From NCBI GenBank assembly GCA_002928955.1, contig PERT01000028.1:1-42533 (forward strand): a stretch of 42,533 nucleotides of DNA, written 5' to 3'. The notes below the pieces were generated by a model that ran no database searches, was not told where the DNA came from, and saw nothing but the letters and a program-made list of their open reading frames with translations. Position 1 is the first letter of the stretch. The number at the start of each line of letters is the position of its first letter. Source of the DNA: Hyphomicrobium sp. GTDB taxonomy: Bacteria; Pseudomonadota; Alphaproteobacteria; Rhizobiales; Hyphomicrobiaceae. The position numbers and the translations under genes are program-made. Of this stretch, positions 8,851 to 17,725 are shown piece after piece.

Positions 8851-9152
8851 AGACGAAAGTCTTGAGCGGCGAGTTACCGCGATGTCGCCCTGGCGACGAT
8901 TGTGCTCAGCGCGACGTCGGTGCTGCTGCGGGGTATCGCTTGGGGCTGGCCATCCGAGGAGTTACTGGCTATAAGCGCGCGAACGTGGCTCCGGGCTGGA
9001 GACCGCAACAGGTTGCATGCCCAGATGCCCCCTGCATCAGCGTGTTGCTTCAATCTGCCCGAAGGCTGCGAAACCAACAGTCGCCGCTTGCGTTTGTGCC
9101 TGGACCTCCATGGCACTGCGACCAAGCCGCAAGAAATCGACCGGAGTGAGCC
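8851..9152. other. Intergenic region between mtgA and rpmF
   Basis: About 300 bases without a convincing gene. The only clear element is the rpmF ribosome-binding site (CGGAGTGAGCC before the ATG). No palindromic repeat of types A-D is present. Confidence 0.5.
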
Positions 9153-9338
9153 ATGGCCGTCCCACGCAGTAAAGTCTCGCCCATGAAAAAGGGCAACCGC
9201 CAGTCGCACGATGCACTCACTGCCCCGACCTATGTCGAGGACAAGGAGTCGGGAGAGCGCCGGCGCCCTCACCATATCGACCTCAAGACGGGCAAGTATC
9301 GTGGCCGCCAGATCCTTCCGCCCAAGGCGGACGCATGA
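9153..9338 (+). CDS. rpmF: 50S ribosomal protein L32
   Basis: This 61-aa basic protein starts [17 protein letters not shown], the characteristic L32 N-terminus, and continues with [23 protein letters not shown] as in alphaproteobacterial L32, which lacks the zinc cysteines. It is a structural component of the large ribosomal subunit. GGAG lies just upstream of the ATG. A short GGCCTTGAACCAAGGCC hairpin without a T-run follows at 9366-9383. Confidence 0.97.
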   Translation: MAVPRSKVSPMKKGNRQSHDALTAPTYVEDKESGERRRPHHIDLKTGKYRGRQILPPKADA

Positions 9339-9432
9339 CGTTCGGCTTCGACCGAGCACTCGCGCGCGGCCTTGAACCAAGGCCGGCGAAACTGGTGGGA
9401 GCGCACGTGTGCGCACAATGGGGAGTAGCACG

Positions 9433-9843
9433 ATGTCTCTGAGGTCCATTCCGCTGATTGCGATTGCGTTGATCCTGTACAGCGTGGTCACGCTCTTGGG
9501 CGGTGACGGCGTGCTTTCAAAATCAGTTCTGCCGGCGGTTCCAATGCCGAGCGGTAAATCCTGGACGATGACATGGAGCGATCTGCTCATCCTGGTTACG
9601 CTGGTGTTGCTGTTCATCGAGATCGTGAAAGCAACATTCACCTCGTCGGCCTCACTGATCGATCACGGCCTGTCGATGCTGGTCTTCGTCGCATGTCTGC
9701 TGGCGTTTCTGCTCGTGCCGCAAATGGCCACCTCGACCTTCTTCATCATCACCGCGGCGACGCTGATCGACGTGATTGCGGGTTATACGATCGGCATTCG
9801 GGTTGCCAAGCGCGACATCGGTTTTGGCTCGAACGACCACTGA
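9433..9843 (+). CDS. Small four-helix inner-membrane protein, unknown function
   Basis: A protein of 136 aa, almost entirely hydrophobic, with about four predicted transmembrane segments: SIPLIAIALILYSVVTLLG, WSDLLILVTLVLLFIEIVK, LSMLVFVACLLAFLLVP and STFFIITAATLIDVIAGYTIGI. I recognise no catalytic motif. The ATG at 9433 is chosen over upstream codons because GGGGAG precedes it by 8 bases. It follows rpmF in the same direction. Confidence 0.8.
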   Translation: MSLRSIPLIAIALILYSVVTLLGGDGVLSKSVLPAVPMPSGKSWTMTWSDLLILVTLVLLFIEIVKATFTSSASLIDHGLSMLVFVACLLAFLLVPQMATSTFFIITAATLIDVIAGYTIGIRVAKRDIGFGSNDH

Positions 9844-10040
9844 TCGCGTTACGCTACCGAGGCCAATAACGGGCACCAGAGCCCACCCCACGTGCGAAAG
9901 CCGAAATGGCCGGCAGCCAGCCCATGGCGTCGGCCATTCTCGTTTGCCGTCCGAGCGAGCCAATCCGAAAAGTTCGCATCCCCGCCGTCTGGCTCAAAAT
10001 CATCGTGGCATTCAGCGCTTGTTAGGACATCCGATCTAGG

Positions 10041-11939
10041 TTGGGAAGCTGGACGACGATCAGGGCGTTGCGCGGGGAGTGCGCGCTCATTCGAAGAGCA
10101 GGCAGCGATCTCGTGACCACCGGTACGCAGCGACCTATTGGGGCCCGATTGGGGACGCCCGCAGATGTGGCAGGCCCGCTGGACGGATTTTATGCTCCCG
10201 GCGGTGCTCAATCCGTTCCGGTCGCGCCACGGTCGACCATCGATCCGCTGACCGAATCCAACAGCCTCGATCTGATCGGCATCTTGTCGGCGATCGAGGA
10301 GACAGCCTACATCTGGGATATCGTGTCCGATCGCATCGATTGGGAGAGCAACGCGCTGCAGGTGCTGGCCGTTCCGGCGATCGACCAGATTTCAATGGGT
10401 GCCGGCTTCCAGCTGCACATTGCAGCGGAACATCTTTCGCGGCGCACGTTCGCGATGTTCGGGCAGGGTGCGGCAGTGGACGCCCAGCGCGGCATACCCT
10501 ATCGCGTCCAGTATCAGTTCATGCCGCTTGGCCGGCGCAGCAACAAGAGCGTCTGGATCGAGGACCACGGCCGGTGGTGGTCTGATCAACAGGGACGGCC
10601 CGCACGTGCTCGCGGCGTCATCCGGATCATCAACGAACGCTATTGGGAGGAACAACGGCTTCTCTATCGCAACGACCATGATGAACTGACCGGACAACTC
10701 AATCGGATCCGACTGAATGAAGCCCTGGGCGCGGTGCTGGTCCGGGCGGAAAGAACGCAACAACCGTCTGCGTTCCTGATCGCGGCCGTCAACAACCTCG
10801 CCGTCATCAACGAATCGTTTGGATTCGATGTCGGCGACGAGGTGATCTCGGCGACGGCGCGCGTCATCAAGGAGAAACTTCGGGGCGGCGACACGGTGGG
10901 CCGCTACTCGTCGAACAAGTTCGGGATTATACTGAACGAATGCGGTCCGGGCGCAATGCGGATCGCAGCAGAGCGCTTCATGAAAGCCGTTCGCGACACC
11001 TCCATTCGTTCTTCAGCTTGCCAGCTCTCCGCCACTCTCTCGATCGGTGGCGTTGTGATACCAGAGCAGGCCGGGACCATTCATCAGGTGGTTGGGCATG
11101 CACTCCAGGCGCTCGACAAAGCCAAGTACAAGCGCTTCGATTGCTTCATGGCCTACGAGCCGAGCCCGCTGCGTGAGACGGCGCGACAGCGCAACATCTC
11201 GATTGCAGACGACGTGATCTCGGCGCTGGACGACAATCGGATGCGGTTGGTATTGCAGCCGATGGTGCGCGCCCACGACCATACACCTGCGATCTTCGAA
11301 TGCCTGCTGCGCATGGAGCAGCCCGATGGAAATCTGGTCTCGGCCGGAGACTTCATCGCGGTCGCCGAGCAATTGGGACTGTCGCGGCTCATCGACCGCC
11401 GGACGCTCGAGCTAGCCATCGGCCTGCTGCGCGCGAACCCAAGCATCAATCTGTCTCTCAACATTTCGAGTCTGACCTCGTCAGATCATCAATGGATGGT
11501 CGCGTTACACCGTCTGACGGGCGGCGACCGGCGCTTGACCGAACGGCTCACGATCGAGATTACCGAGACCGCGGCTATTCACGATCTTGATCAGTCGATC
11601 GCCTTTGTCGATCTGCTGAAGGAACTCGGCTGCCGCGTCGCCATAGACGACTTCGGTGCCGGTTACACGTCGTTCAGGAACTTGAAGTTGCTCAATGTCG
11701 ATATGGTCAAGATCGACGGCGCGTTCGTGAAGGACATCTGCCGCGACACCAGCGATCAGGTGTTCATCAAGACCATGGTCGAGCTAGCGGCTTCGTTCGG
11801 GTTGGAGACCGTGGCGGAGTGGGTCGGCGACGCAGAAACCGCCGACCTCCTGACGAAGGCCGGAATAACCTATCTGCAAGGATTTCATTTCGGTATGCCG
11901 TTCGAGGTGAGCGCGCTCGGAACGACCAGCTACGGCTGA
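10041..11939 (+). CDS. PAS-degenerate GGDEF-EAL protein, likely c-di-GMP phosphodiesterase
   Basis: Domains in order: a PAS-like sensor region (about residues 75-205), a GGDEF-fold domain (about 215-370) and an EAL domain (about 385-625). The GGDEF active-site loop reads YSSNKF (289-294), so diguanylate cyclase activity is not expected, though GTP binding or regulation could remain. The EAL domain retains its metal and catalytic residues: E420 in ECLLR, N475, E506 in IEITET, D536-D537 in IDDFGAGY, K557 in VKIDG, E593, and Q613 in YLQGF. It should therefore hydrolyse c-di-GMP. No transmembrane segment is seen. The annotated start is TTG; GTG at 10113 is an alternative. Confidence 0.88.
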   Translation: MGSWTTIRALRGECALIRRAGSDLVTTGTQRPIGARLGTPADVAGPLDGFYAPGGAQSVPVAPRSTIDPLTESNSLDLIGILSAIEETAYIWDIVSDRIDWESNALQVLAVPAIDQISMGAGFQLHIAAEHLSRRTFAMFGQGAAVDAQRGIPYRVQYQFMPLGRRSNKSVWIEDHGRWWSDQQGRPARARGVIRIINERYWEEQRLLYRNDHDELTGQLNRIRLNEALGAVLVRAERTQQPSAFLIAAVNNLAVINESFGFDVGDEVISATARVIKEKLRGGDTVGRYSSNKFGIILNECGPGAMRIAAERFMKAVRDTSIRSSACQLSATLSIGGVVIPEQAGTIHQVVGHALQALDKAKYKRFDCFMAYEPSPLRETARQRNISIADDVISALDDNRMRLVLQPMVRAHDHTPAIFECLLRMEQPDGNLVSAGDFIAVAEQLGLSRLIDRRTLELAIGLLRANPSINLSLNISSLTSSDHQWMVALHRLTGGDRRLTERLTIEITETAAIHDLDQSIAFVDLLKELGCRVAIDDFGAGYTSFRNLKLLNVDMVKIDGAFVKDICRDTSDQVFIKTMVELAASFGLETVAEWVGDAETADLLTKAGITYLQGFHFGMPFEVSALGTTSYG

Positions 11940-11945
11940 AAGCCG

Positions 11946-12662
11946 TCAATTGCGATCGCGGGCAAGCTTTTCGATCTTCTGCTGCATCGTCGCCAGCTGC
12001 GACTTGAGTTCTGCCAAATCATCCCGCACCGGCTCATTGGAAGCGCGGGCCTGCACGACCTGTTTCGCTGCGGCGATCCGGACCGCTTGAACGTCTGGAG
12101 CCATTCCAATCGCGTCGCTGGATGCTGCAGCGTTGGCGGCGTTCACTGAGTCGGCCGCTCGCTTCATGCTCGCTTGCACGGCCGAGAAGGGGCTCCACAT
12201 CGCCATGGCCTGCTCGAACATGGTCATGTTCTTGCGCGCCTGCTCTTGGTAGAACTCGAAAGCAGAACCCGGATTGATGATCGCCTGGGAGAAATGGGTG
12301 CGGAATTTCTCCTGCTCCTTGACGAGGTTCTCGAGACTGAACTGAAGATATCCCGGAACGACGCGGCCGATCTGATCGTCGTAGAATCGAATGAGCTGGC
12401 GCAAAAACGGGATCGGCAACATGGTCTGGCCGCCCTGGCGGTTCTCTTGCTCGACGATTATCTGGGTGAGAACCGCATGCGTGAGGTCATCGCCGGTCTT
12501 GGCGTCGTAGACCACGAAATCCCGATCTGAGCGCACCATCACCGCGAGATCCTCAAGCGTGACGTAGGTGCTCGTTTCCGTGTTGTAGAGTCTGCGATTG
12601 GCGTACTTCTTGACGACAACCGCTTCTTTTTTCTCAGCGGGAACATCGGTGTGTTTCAGCAT
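11946..12662 (-). CDS. phaR: Polyhydroxyalkanoate synthesis repressor PhaR
   Basis: The N-terminus carries the PHB/PHA accumulation regulator DNA-binding domain (VVVKKYANRRLYNTETSTYVTLEDLA) followed by the PHB-accumulation region (FLRQLIRFYDDQIGRVVPGYLQFSLE). The C-terminal half is helical and Ala/Gln-rich, ending in a coiled-coil-like stretch. PhaR binds both PHB granules and phasin/PHA gene promoters, releasing the promoters when polymer accumulates. It is divergent from phaA, 251 bases away, which is the usual arrangement in this group. It ends 6 bases from the stop of the convergent EAL gene. Confidence 0.96.
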   Translation of the reverse strand: MLKHTDVPAEKKEAVVVKKYANRRLYNTETSTYVTLEDLAVMVRSDRDFVVYDAKTGDDLTHAVLTQIIVEQENRQGGQTMLPIPFLRQLIRFYDDQIGRVVPGYLQFSLENLVKEQEKFRTHFSQAIINPGSAFEFYQEQARKNMTMFEQAMAMWSPFSAVQASMKRAADSVNAANAAASSDAIGMAPDVQAVRIAAAKQVVQARASNEPVRDDLAELKSQLATMQQKIEKLARDRN

Positions 12663-12686
12663 TTCGAGAACCGCTCGCTTCCAGTC

Positions 12687-12704
12687 GTGTTGCAGTGCGA
12701 CATG
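12687..12704. promoter_or_regulatory. Possible PhaR operator between phaR and phaA
   Basis: The segment GTGTTGCAGTGCGACATG resembles the TGC-rich sites recognised by PhaR in other alphaproteobacteria and lies 25 bases upstream of phaR in the divergent region. This is a motif resemblance only. Confidence 0.25.
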
Positions 12705-12913
12705 TTAGCATGGCACATGCCGGTTAAGCCAGCCGTTTCGCAGACTTGTTCGATTCCATCGTTATCGCAGCCAAGCGACGTCCGTCGAATTGCCGCTCAG
12801 GGATCGCACGACTATCGTTGTGCCGACGACGATAAGTCCTTAATCCAGATCAATGTGATTTTCTCCCCCTCATCCAAGCAACCAGACTTGAAACCCGCGA
12901 AGGAGCGCAACGA

Positions 12914-14104
12914 ATGAGCCTCGACAACACGACGATCGTCATCGCCAGTGCCGCACGCACGCCAGTCGGTTCATTCAACGGAGGTCTCGCCACCGTGCCG
13001 GCGCACGAATTGGGCAAGGCGGCGATCAAGGCGGCGATGGAGCGCGCAAAAGTTCAACCGGGTGACGTGTCCGAGGTCATCCTCGGCCAGATTCTGACAG
13101 CCGGCCAAGGCCAGAATCCGGCACGTCAGGCGTCGATCGCGGCAGGCCTCCCGGTCGACACACCAGCCTGGGGCATGAACCAGATTTGCGGCTCGGGCCT
13201 TCGCGCCGTCGCCCTCGGCATGCAGCAGATCCAGACCGGCTCGTCGTCAATCGTGATCGCCGGCGGCCAGGAGAGCATGAGCCTCTCGATGCACGCCTCG
13301 CACATGCGCGACGGCACCAAGATGGGCGACGTCAAAATCGTCGACACGATGATCAAAGATGGTCTGTGGGACGCCTTCAACAACTACCACATGGGCACCA
13401 CGGCTGAGAACGTCGCGCGCCAGTGGCAGATCACACGCGATGAGCAGGACCGCTTCGCAGTGGCCTCGCAGAACAAGGCCGAGGCGGCCAAAAAGGCCGG
13501 CAAGTTCAAGGACGAGATCATTGCCGTCACCATCAAGGGACGCAAGGGCGATACCGTCTTTGATCATGATGAGTATATCAAGGAAGGCGTGACGCTGGAC
13601 GGGATCGCCAAACTGCGGCCGGCGTTCGACCCGAAGGACGGCACGGTGACGGCTGCAAACGCATCCGGGATCAACGACGGCGCGGCAGTCGTACTGATGA
13701 TGACAGCGGCAGAAGCCAAGCGCCGTGGACTTGAGCCGTTGGCGCGGATCGTGTCGTGGGCGCATGCCGGCGTCGATCCATCGATTATGGGTACGGGGCC
13801 TATTCCCGCCTCCAAAAAGGCGCTTGAGAAGGCGGGCTGGAAGATCGGTGATCTCGATCTCATCGAAGCCAACGAAGCTTTTGCGGCACAAGCCTGCGCG
13901 GTGAACAAGGGCCTCGGCTGGGACACCTCGAAGGTGAACGTGAACGGCGGCGCCATCGCCATCGGCCATCCGATTGGCGCGTCGGGCGCGCGCGTCCTCA
14001 ACACGCTGCTATTCGAGATGAAGCGCCGTGACGCCAAGAAGGGCCTGGCTACGCTGTGCATCGGCGGGGGCATGGGTGTCGCTCTCTGCGTTGCCCGCGA
14101 CTGA
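12914..14104 (+). CDS. phaA: Acetyl-CoA C-acetyltransferase (beta-ketothiolase)
   Basis: It condenses two acetyl-CoA into acetoacetyl-CoA, the first step of PHB synthesis. The catalytic triad is visible: C92 in [12 protein letters not shown]352 in GHPIGASG and C382 in [10 protein letters not shown]. The length of 396 aa is typical of biosynthetic thiolases. The start follows AAGGAG. phaB follows 113 bases downstream in the same direction, and the regulator phaR is divergent; no PHA synthase gene lies in the window. Confidence 0.97.
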   Translation: MSLDNTTIVIASAARTPVGSFNGGLATVPAHELGKAAIKAAMERAKVQPGDVSEVILGQILTAGQGQNPARQASIAAGLPVDTPAWGMNQICGSGLRAVALGMQQIQTGSSSIVIAGGQESMSLSMHASHMRDGTKMGDVKIVDTMIKDGLWDAFNNYHMGTTAENVARQWQITRDEQDRFAVASQNKAEAAKKAGKFKDEIIAVTIKGRKGDTVFDHDEYIKEGVTLDGIAKLRPAFDPKDGTVTAANASGINDGAAVVLMMTAAEAKRRGLEPLARIVSWAHAGVDPSIMGTGPIPASKKALEKAGWKIGDLDLIEANEAFAAQACAVNKGLGWDTSKVNVNGGAIAIGHPIGASGARVLNTLLFEMKRRDAKKGLATLCIGGGMGVALCVARD

Positions 14105-14217
14105 CGGGCTTGAGATCTTGGGCCCGGCCGCATGGCGCAACGACGCCCGGCCGGGCTCGCGAAGACGATGCTCACCTCACAAATCGAAACAACAATCTAA
14201 GTTCTGGGAGGACTACC

Positions 14218-14946
14218 ATGGCACGAGTTGCCCTTGTCACTGGAGGCACGCGCGGCATAGGCCACGCGATCTCCGTCGCACTCAAGAACAACGGCTATCG
14301 CGTCGCGGCGAGTTACGCCGGCAATGACGCCGCAGCACAAAAGTTCCAGGCCGAGACCGGCATCCCGGTCTACAGATTCGACGTGGGAAGCTACGAGGCC
14401 TCGGAAGTGGCGATCGCGCAGATCACAAAGGACGTCGGGCCCGTCGACGTGCTGGTGAACAATGCCGGCATCACCCGCGACGGCATGTTCCACAAGATGA
14501 CCAAGCAGCAGTGGGATGACGTGATCGGCACCAACCTCAATGGCCTGTTCAATGTCACCCGCCATGTCTGGGATGGGATGCGCGCCCGCAAGTTTGGCCG
14601 CGTCATCAACATCTCATCGATTAACGGCCAGAAGGGGCAGATGGGCCAAGTGAACTACTCCGCCGCCAAGGCCGGCGACGTCGGTTTCACCAAGGCGCTC
14701 GCACAGGAAGGAGCACGCGCTGGCATTACAGTCAACGTCATCTGCCCGGGCTACATCGCCACTGAAATGGTCAAGGCGATTGATCCGGCCGTTCTCGAGA
14801 AGAGCATCTTGCCGCAAATCCCCGTCGGCCGGCTGGGCGAGCCCGAGGAAATTGCGCGCTGCGTCGTGTTTCTCGCCTCCGACGACGCCGGCTTTATCAC
14901 TGGCTCGACGCTGACAGCCAACGGCGGCCAGTACTTCGCGGGCTGA
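14218..14946 (+). CDS. phaB: Acetoacetyl-CoA reductase (NADPH)
   Basis: This is a short-chain dehydrogenase that reduces acetoacetyl-CoA to (R)-3-hydroxybutyryl-CoA. The Rossmann motif is TGGTRGIG, NNAG follows at about residue 81, and the catalytic Ser133/134-Tyr147-Lys151 set lies in INISSINGQKG...NYSAAKAG. The SINGQKGQ segment is characteristic of PhaB rather than FabG. The ATG at 14218 has a GGGAGGA ribosome-binding site; the longer frame to 14056 overlaps the phaA end and is not needed. It probably forms an operon with phaA. Confidence 0.96.
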   Translation: MARVALVTGGTRGIGHAISVALKNNGYRVAASYAGNDAAAQKFQAETGIPVYRFDVGSYEASEVAIAQITKDVGPVDVLVNNAGITRDGMFHKMTKQQWDDVIGTNLNGLFNVTRHVWDGMRARKFGRVINISSINGQKGQMGQVNYSAAKAGDVGFTKALAQEGARAGITVNVICPGYIATEMVKAIDPAVLEKSILPQIPVGRLGEPEEIARCVVFLASDDAGFITGSTLTANGGQYFAG

Positions 14947-14973
14947 CATGTACGGCTTCACGTATCGTCGAGA

Positions 14974-15903
14974 ATGCCGCCGATGACGAGGCTGGCCCCA
15001 TGGCCGAACCACCAGTTGACCGCGACGGGCTCTGGCCTCGTCGCGGTTTTGCTTTGGTCCTCGCTCGCCACCGTAACGGCATCTGTCGCGGCCATCCCAC
15101 CGTTCCAACTGGTTGCGATGTCTTTTGCTCTCGCGACCGCGGCCGGGTTGGGCTGGGCTCAGGTGACCGGTGAGCGGCTCGAAGAACTTCGCGTCGTACC
15201 GCTGGGCTATTGGATGCTCGGCCTTTACGGCCTGTTCGGCTATCACGCGGCATACTTTTTTGCGTTACAGAACGCGCCGCCCGCCGAAGCAAACTTGATC
15301 AACTATCTCTGGCCGCTGCTGATCGTGGCGTTCTCCCCACTTCTGCCGATATCGTCCGGCGGCCGGCCGTTGCGATGGTGGCATATCGCGGGTGCGGCGC
15401 TCGGGTTTTCAGGTTCCGTGGCTCTTCTCGCCGGCAAGTCGCCGATGCCATCGGAGGCCGGGAGCCATGTGGCCGGTTATCTGGCTGCTCTTGCCGCCGC
15501 GATCATCTGGGCCAGCTATTCGGTGGCGTCGCGGCTCTTTGCTGAGGTGCCGAGCGTCGCGGTGATGGGGACCTCGGCCGCGACCGCCATGTTGGCACTC
15601 GCCGTGAGCCTGGCGAGCGAGACCTGGGTCTGGCCATCGGGCGCGGCGCAATGGCTGGCGATCCTGTTCCAAGGGCTGGGTCCCGTTGGCCTCGCCTTTT
15701 ATCTCTGGGACAGCGCCATGAAGCGGGGACACCTGCAATTCATTGGAATCGCATCGTATGCGACTCCGTTGCTGTCGACACTGCTGTTGGTCGTATGCGG
15801 CCTCGTCGAGGCCTCGCCCTTGTTATGGTTAGCGGCCGTTCTCGTGGCGGCGGGTGCCGCATTCTGCGGCGGCGACTTCATGACCAAGCATGACAAGAGC
15901 TGA
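14974..15903 (+). CDS. EamA/DMT-superfamily transporter
   Basis: A protein of 309 aa with about ten hydrophobic segments and two EamA repeats, the second beginning near YLAALAAAIIWASYSVASRLF. It resembles drug/metabolite exporters of the YddG type (amino-acid efflux), with WSSLATVTAS in helix 1 and NLINYLWPLLIV in the first repeat. The substrate cannot be stated. It begins 27 bases after phaB but has only a weak ribosome-binding site (CGAGA), so co-transcription is possible but coupling is weak. A second ATG lies at 14983. Confidence 0.88.
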   Translation: MPPMTRLAPWPNHQLTATGSGLVAVLLWSSLATVTASVAAIPPFQLVAMSFALATAAGLGWAQVTGERLEELRVVPLGYWMLGLYGLFGYHAAYFFALQNAPPAEANLINYLWPLLIVAFSPLLPISSGGRPLRWWHIAGAALGFSGSVALLAGKSPMPSEAGSHVAGYLAALAAAIIWASYSVASRLFAEVPSVAVMGTSAATAMLALAVSLASETWVWPSGAAQWLAILFQGLGPVGLAFYLWDSAMKRGHLQFIGIASYATPLLSTLLLVVCGLVEASPLLWLAAVLVAAGAAFCGGDFMTKHDKS

Positions 15904-16085
15904 CGGTCGAACCGGTCGTCGCAAACCGCGAGCCCGATCGACGTTGCTGCTTTATCGACCGCGACGCCATCCAATGTCGGATACGCATTGAAATCAACGT
16001 TCAAAGGCATTTCACGCCCTCTATGCCAGGCTCCTAATATGCTCAGCTGGGACTGAAAGCTGGAACTTGACCAAGGAAAACCGCC

Positions 16086-16358
16086 ATGAAAATGCGCCGA
16101 TCCGTGATTTCGCTCGCGACCGCGGCTATCATTCTTGCCGCTGCACCAGCAAATGCCATGAATTGCGGTGTCGTACTGGATGAGATCACCAAAGCCATTG
16201 CCGGACACTTGACGATGGCGCCGGAGAAAAAGGCCGCCATGCTGCGTATGGCCATGTCGACTTACGATGCCTGCGCAGCCGGCAACACGGGCAGCGCGGA
16301 ACAGACGCGCGACCTGCTGATGAAGCAGCTCAGGGAGTCTCTTGGCGCCCCGCGCTGA
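16086..16358 (+). CDS. Small exported protein, unknown function
   Basis: A protein of 90 aa with a clear signal peptide (KMRRSVISLATAAIILAAA, then ANA as cleavage site). The mature part of about 65 residues is helical and has two cysteines (MNCGVV, YDACAA) that could form a disulfide. AAGGAAAA precedes the ATG. I do not recognise the family; coding is supported by the signal peptide, ribosome-binding site and codon use. Confidence 0.7.
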   Translation: MKMRRSVISLATAAIILAAAPANAMNCGVVLDEITKAIAGHLTMAPEKKAAMLRMAMSTYDACAAGNTGSAEQTRDLLMKQLRESLGAPR

Positions 16359-16489
16359 ACATTGCGCCGTCCTATTGGGCCAGACTTGGCGTTGCGGCCG
16401 CGTCGTTGAGCGTGGCGGCCGTCTCGGCGCGCGAATCCCGGAACCGATAAAAAATAAACTGTCTGGCATGACAGCATGAAGATGCTTCG

Positions 16490-16656
16490 CTAGTGTAGCG
16501 CATCTGACGTTTGGTCCCCACTCGGGGCTGCCTCGAAACCAAACGCCAGATGCAAAAGCTACACTAGAATCATAGGTTTTCTAGTGTTCCTTAGGCGTCG
16601 GCATTTGATCTGGAGCGCGTTGCAACGGGAATCAAATGCCGGCTCCGGAACACTAG
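16490..16656 (+). repeat. Composite palindromic repeat, type B (16490-16567) plus type A (16581-16656)
   Basis: This is the best-preserved copy. Type B runs CTAGTGTAGCGCATCTGACG ... GCTACACTAG, and type A runs CTAGTGTTCC ... GGAACACTAG, with a 13-base spacer. Both hairpins have perfect CTAG ends, and each arm is about 30 bases. It fills the gap upstream of the LysR gene. Confidence 0.9.
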
Positions 16657-16696
16657 ACTACAGCATCCGCTGCCACGAAAACGCGACTAGGTGCCG

Positions 16697-17581
16697 ATGG
16701 AAATTCATCAGATTCGATACTTCCTCGCGGTCGCGCGAGAGAAGCATTTCAGTCGTGCTGCCGCCGCCTGCAATGTCACGCAGCCCGCACTGACGCGGGC
16801 CATCCAGAAGCTCGAAGAGGAGATGGGCGGGCTTCTGTTCGACCGTCGGCCTGGAAAGATCGAACTCACCGAGCTTGGCCGGACGCTGTGGCCGCGGCTT
16901 GAGTCTGCGCTTAACGAAGTACGCGAAGCTCGCAGCGATGCCAAGTCCCTGCTGGCAACCAAAAAGCGGCGGATACGCCTCGGCTTGACCTGCACCATCG
17001 GGCCGACCGGGTTGATCACGTTGATCGAGGAACTCAACGCCAAGATCCCCAACCTCGAAATCGCGATACAGGAAGGGACGGCCAAGGCCGTCGCGCAGAT
17101 GCTCGTGGCGGACGAAGTCGATGCTTTGGTCGCTTGCCTGCCGACCTATCCTGAAGGGTTCAACAAATTGCCCCTTTATCGCGAAATGTTCGTTGTCGCT
17201 CTGCCGCCAGGACATCCGCTGCTTTCACGCGACGTGGTCAACGTCCAGGATCTCGAAGGCGAGAACTACATCGACCGCCTGCATTGCGAATTTGACGAAC
17301 ACTTTGCCGCACAACACGGTGAATGGCCGATAGAGCTCAATCTAAGGTTTGCGAGCGAACGCGAGGACTGGATTCAGGCAATGATTGTGGCGGGTCTTGG
17401 CTGCGCAATCGTACCGAAGCATCACCCGCTCTTGCCGCAGATCCAAACTCGGCCACTCGTCAATCCGTCCACCCACCGGGATGTTTCGCTCATAACTGCC
17501 GACGGCCGGACGAATTCGGCTCCCATCGAAGAATTGATGGAGATCGCCCGATGCTTCAAATGGAACCAGGCCGTCGCCTGA
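16697..17581 (+). CDS. LysR-family transcriptional regulator
   Basis: The N-terminal winged helix-turn-helix is canonical (IRYFLAVAREKHFSRAAAAC, QPALTRAIQKLEEEMG, LFDR, LTELG). It is followed by a periplasmic-binding-protein-like effector domain starting at about residue 90 (RIRLGLTCTIGP), which resembles OxyR/CynR-type sensors, but no redox cysteine pair can be assigned. ATG at 16697 is preferred; GTG at 16691 is an alternative. No divergent target gene is present because a B-A repeat lies directly upstream, so its target is unknown. Confidence 0.92.
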   Translation: MEIHQIRYFLAVAREKHFSRAAAACNVTQPALTRAIQKLEEEMGGLLFDRRPGKIELTELGRTLWPRLESALNEVREARSDAKSLLATKKRRIRLGLTCTIGPTGLITLIEELNAKIPNLEIAIQEGTAKAVAQMLVADEVDALVACLPTYPEGFNKLPLYREMFVVALPPGHPLLSRDVVNVQDLEGENYIDRLHCEFDEHFAAQHGEWPIELNLRFASEREDWIQAMIVAGLGCAIVPKHHPLLPQIQTRPLVNPSTHRDVSLITADGRTNSAPIEELMEIARCFKWNQAVA

Positions 17582-17725
17582 ATCGGCGGCCTGCCTCCAG
17601 TGATGTCCACGGGTTGAGCCGGCATTGACCGCGGTACATTCGCGCGTGACAAAAAATGGATAGGCGCCGCAGACCAAACTGCGACGCCCTGACTGTCCAA
17701 TTCGTGATTTCGAAAAACGACCCCT

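Noticed and set aside
9366-9383. Rho-independent terminator after rpmF
   Set aside because: The stem is short (about 6-7 pairs) and no T-run follows, so I mention it only in the rpmF entry.
13247-14175. Two long minus-strand frames opposite phaA
   Set aside because: These are shadows of the thiolase gene. Their composition mirrors its codon pattern.
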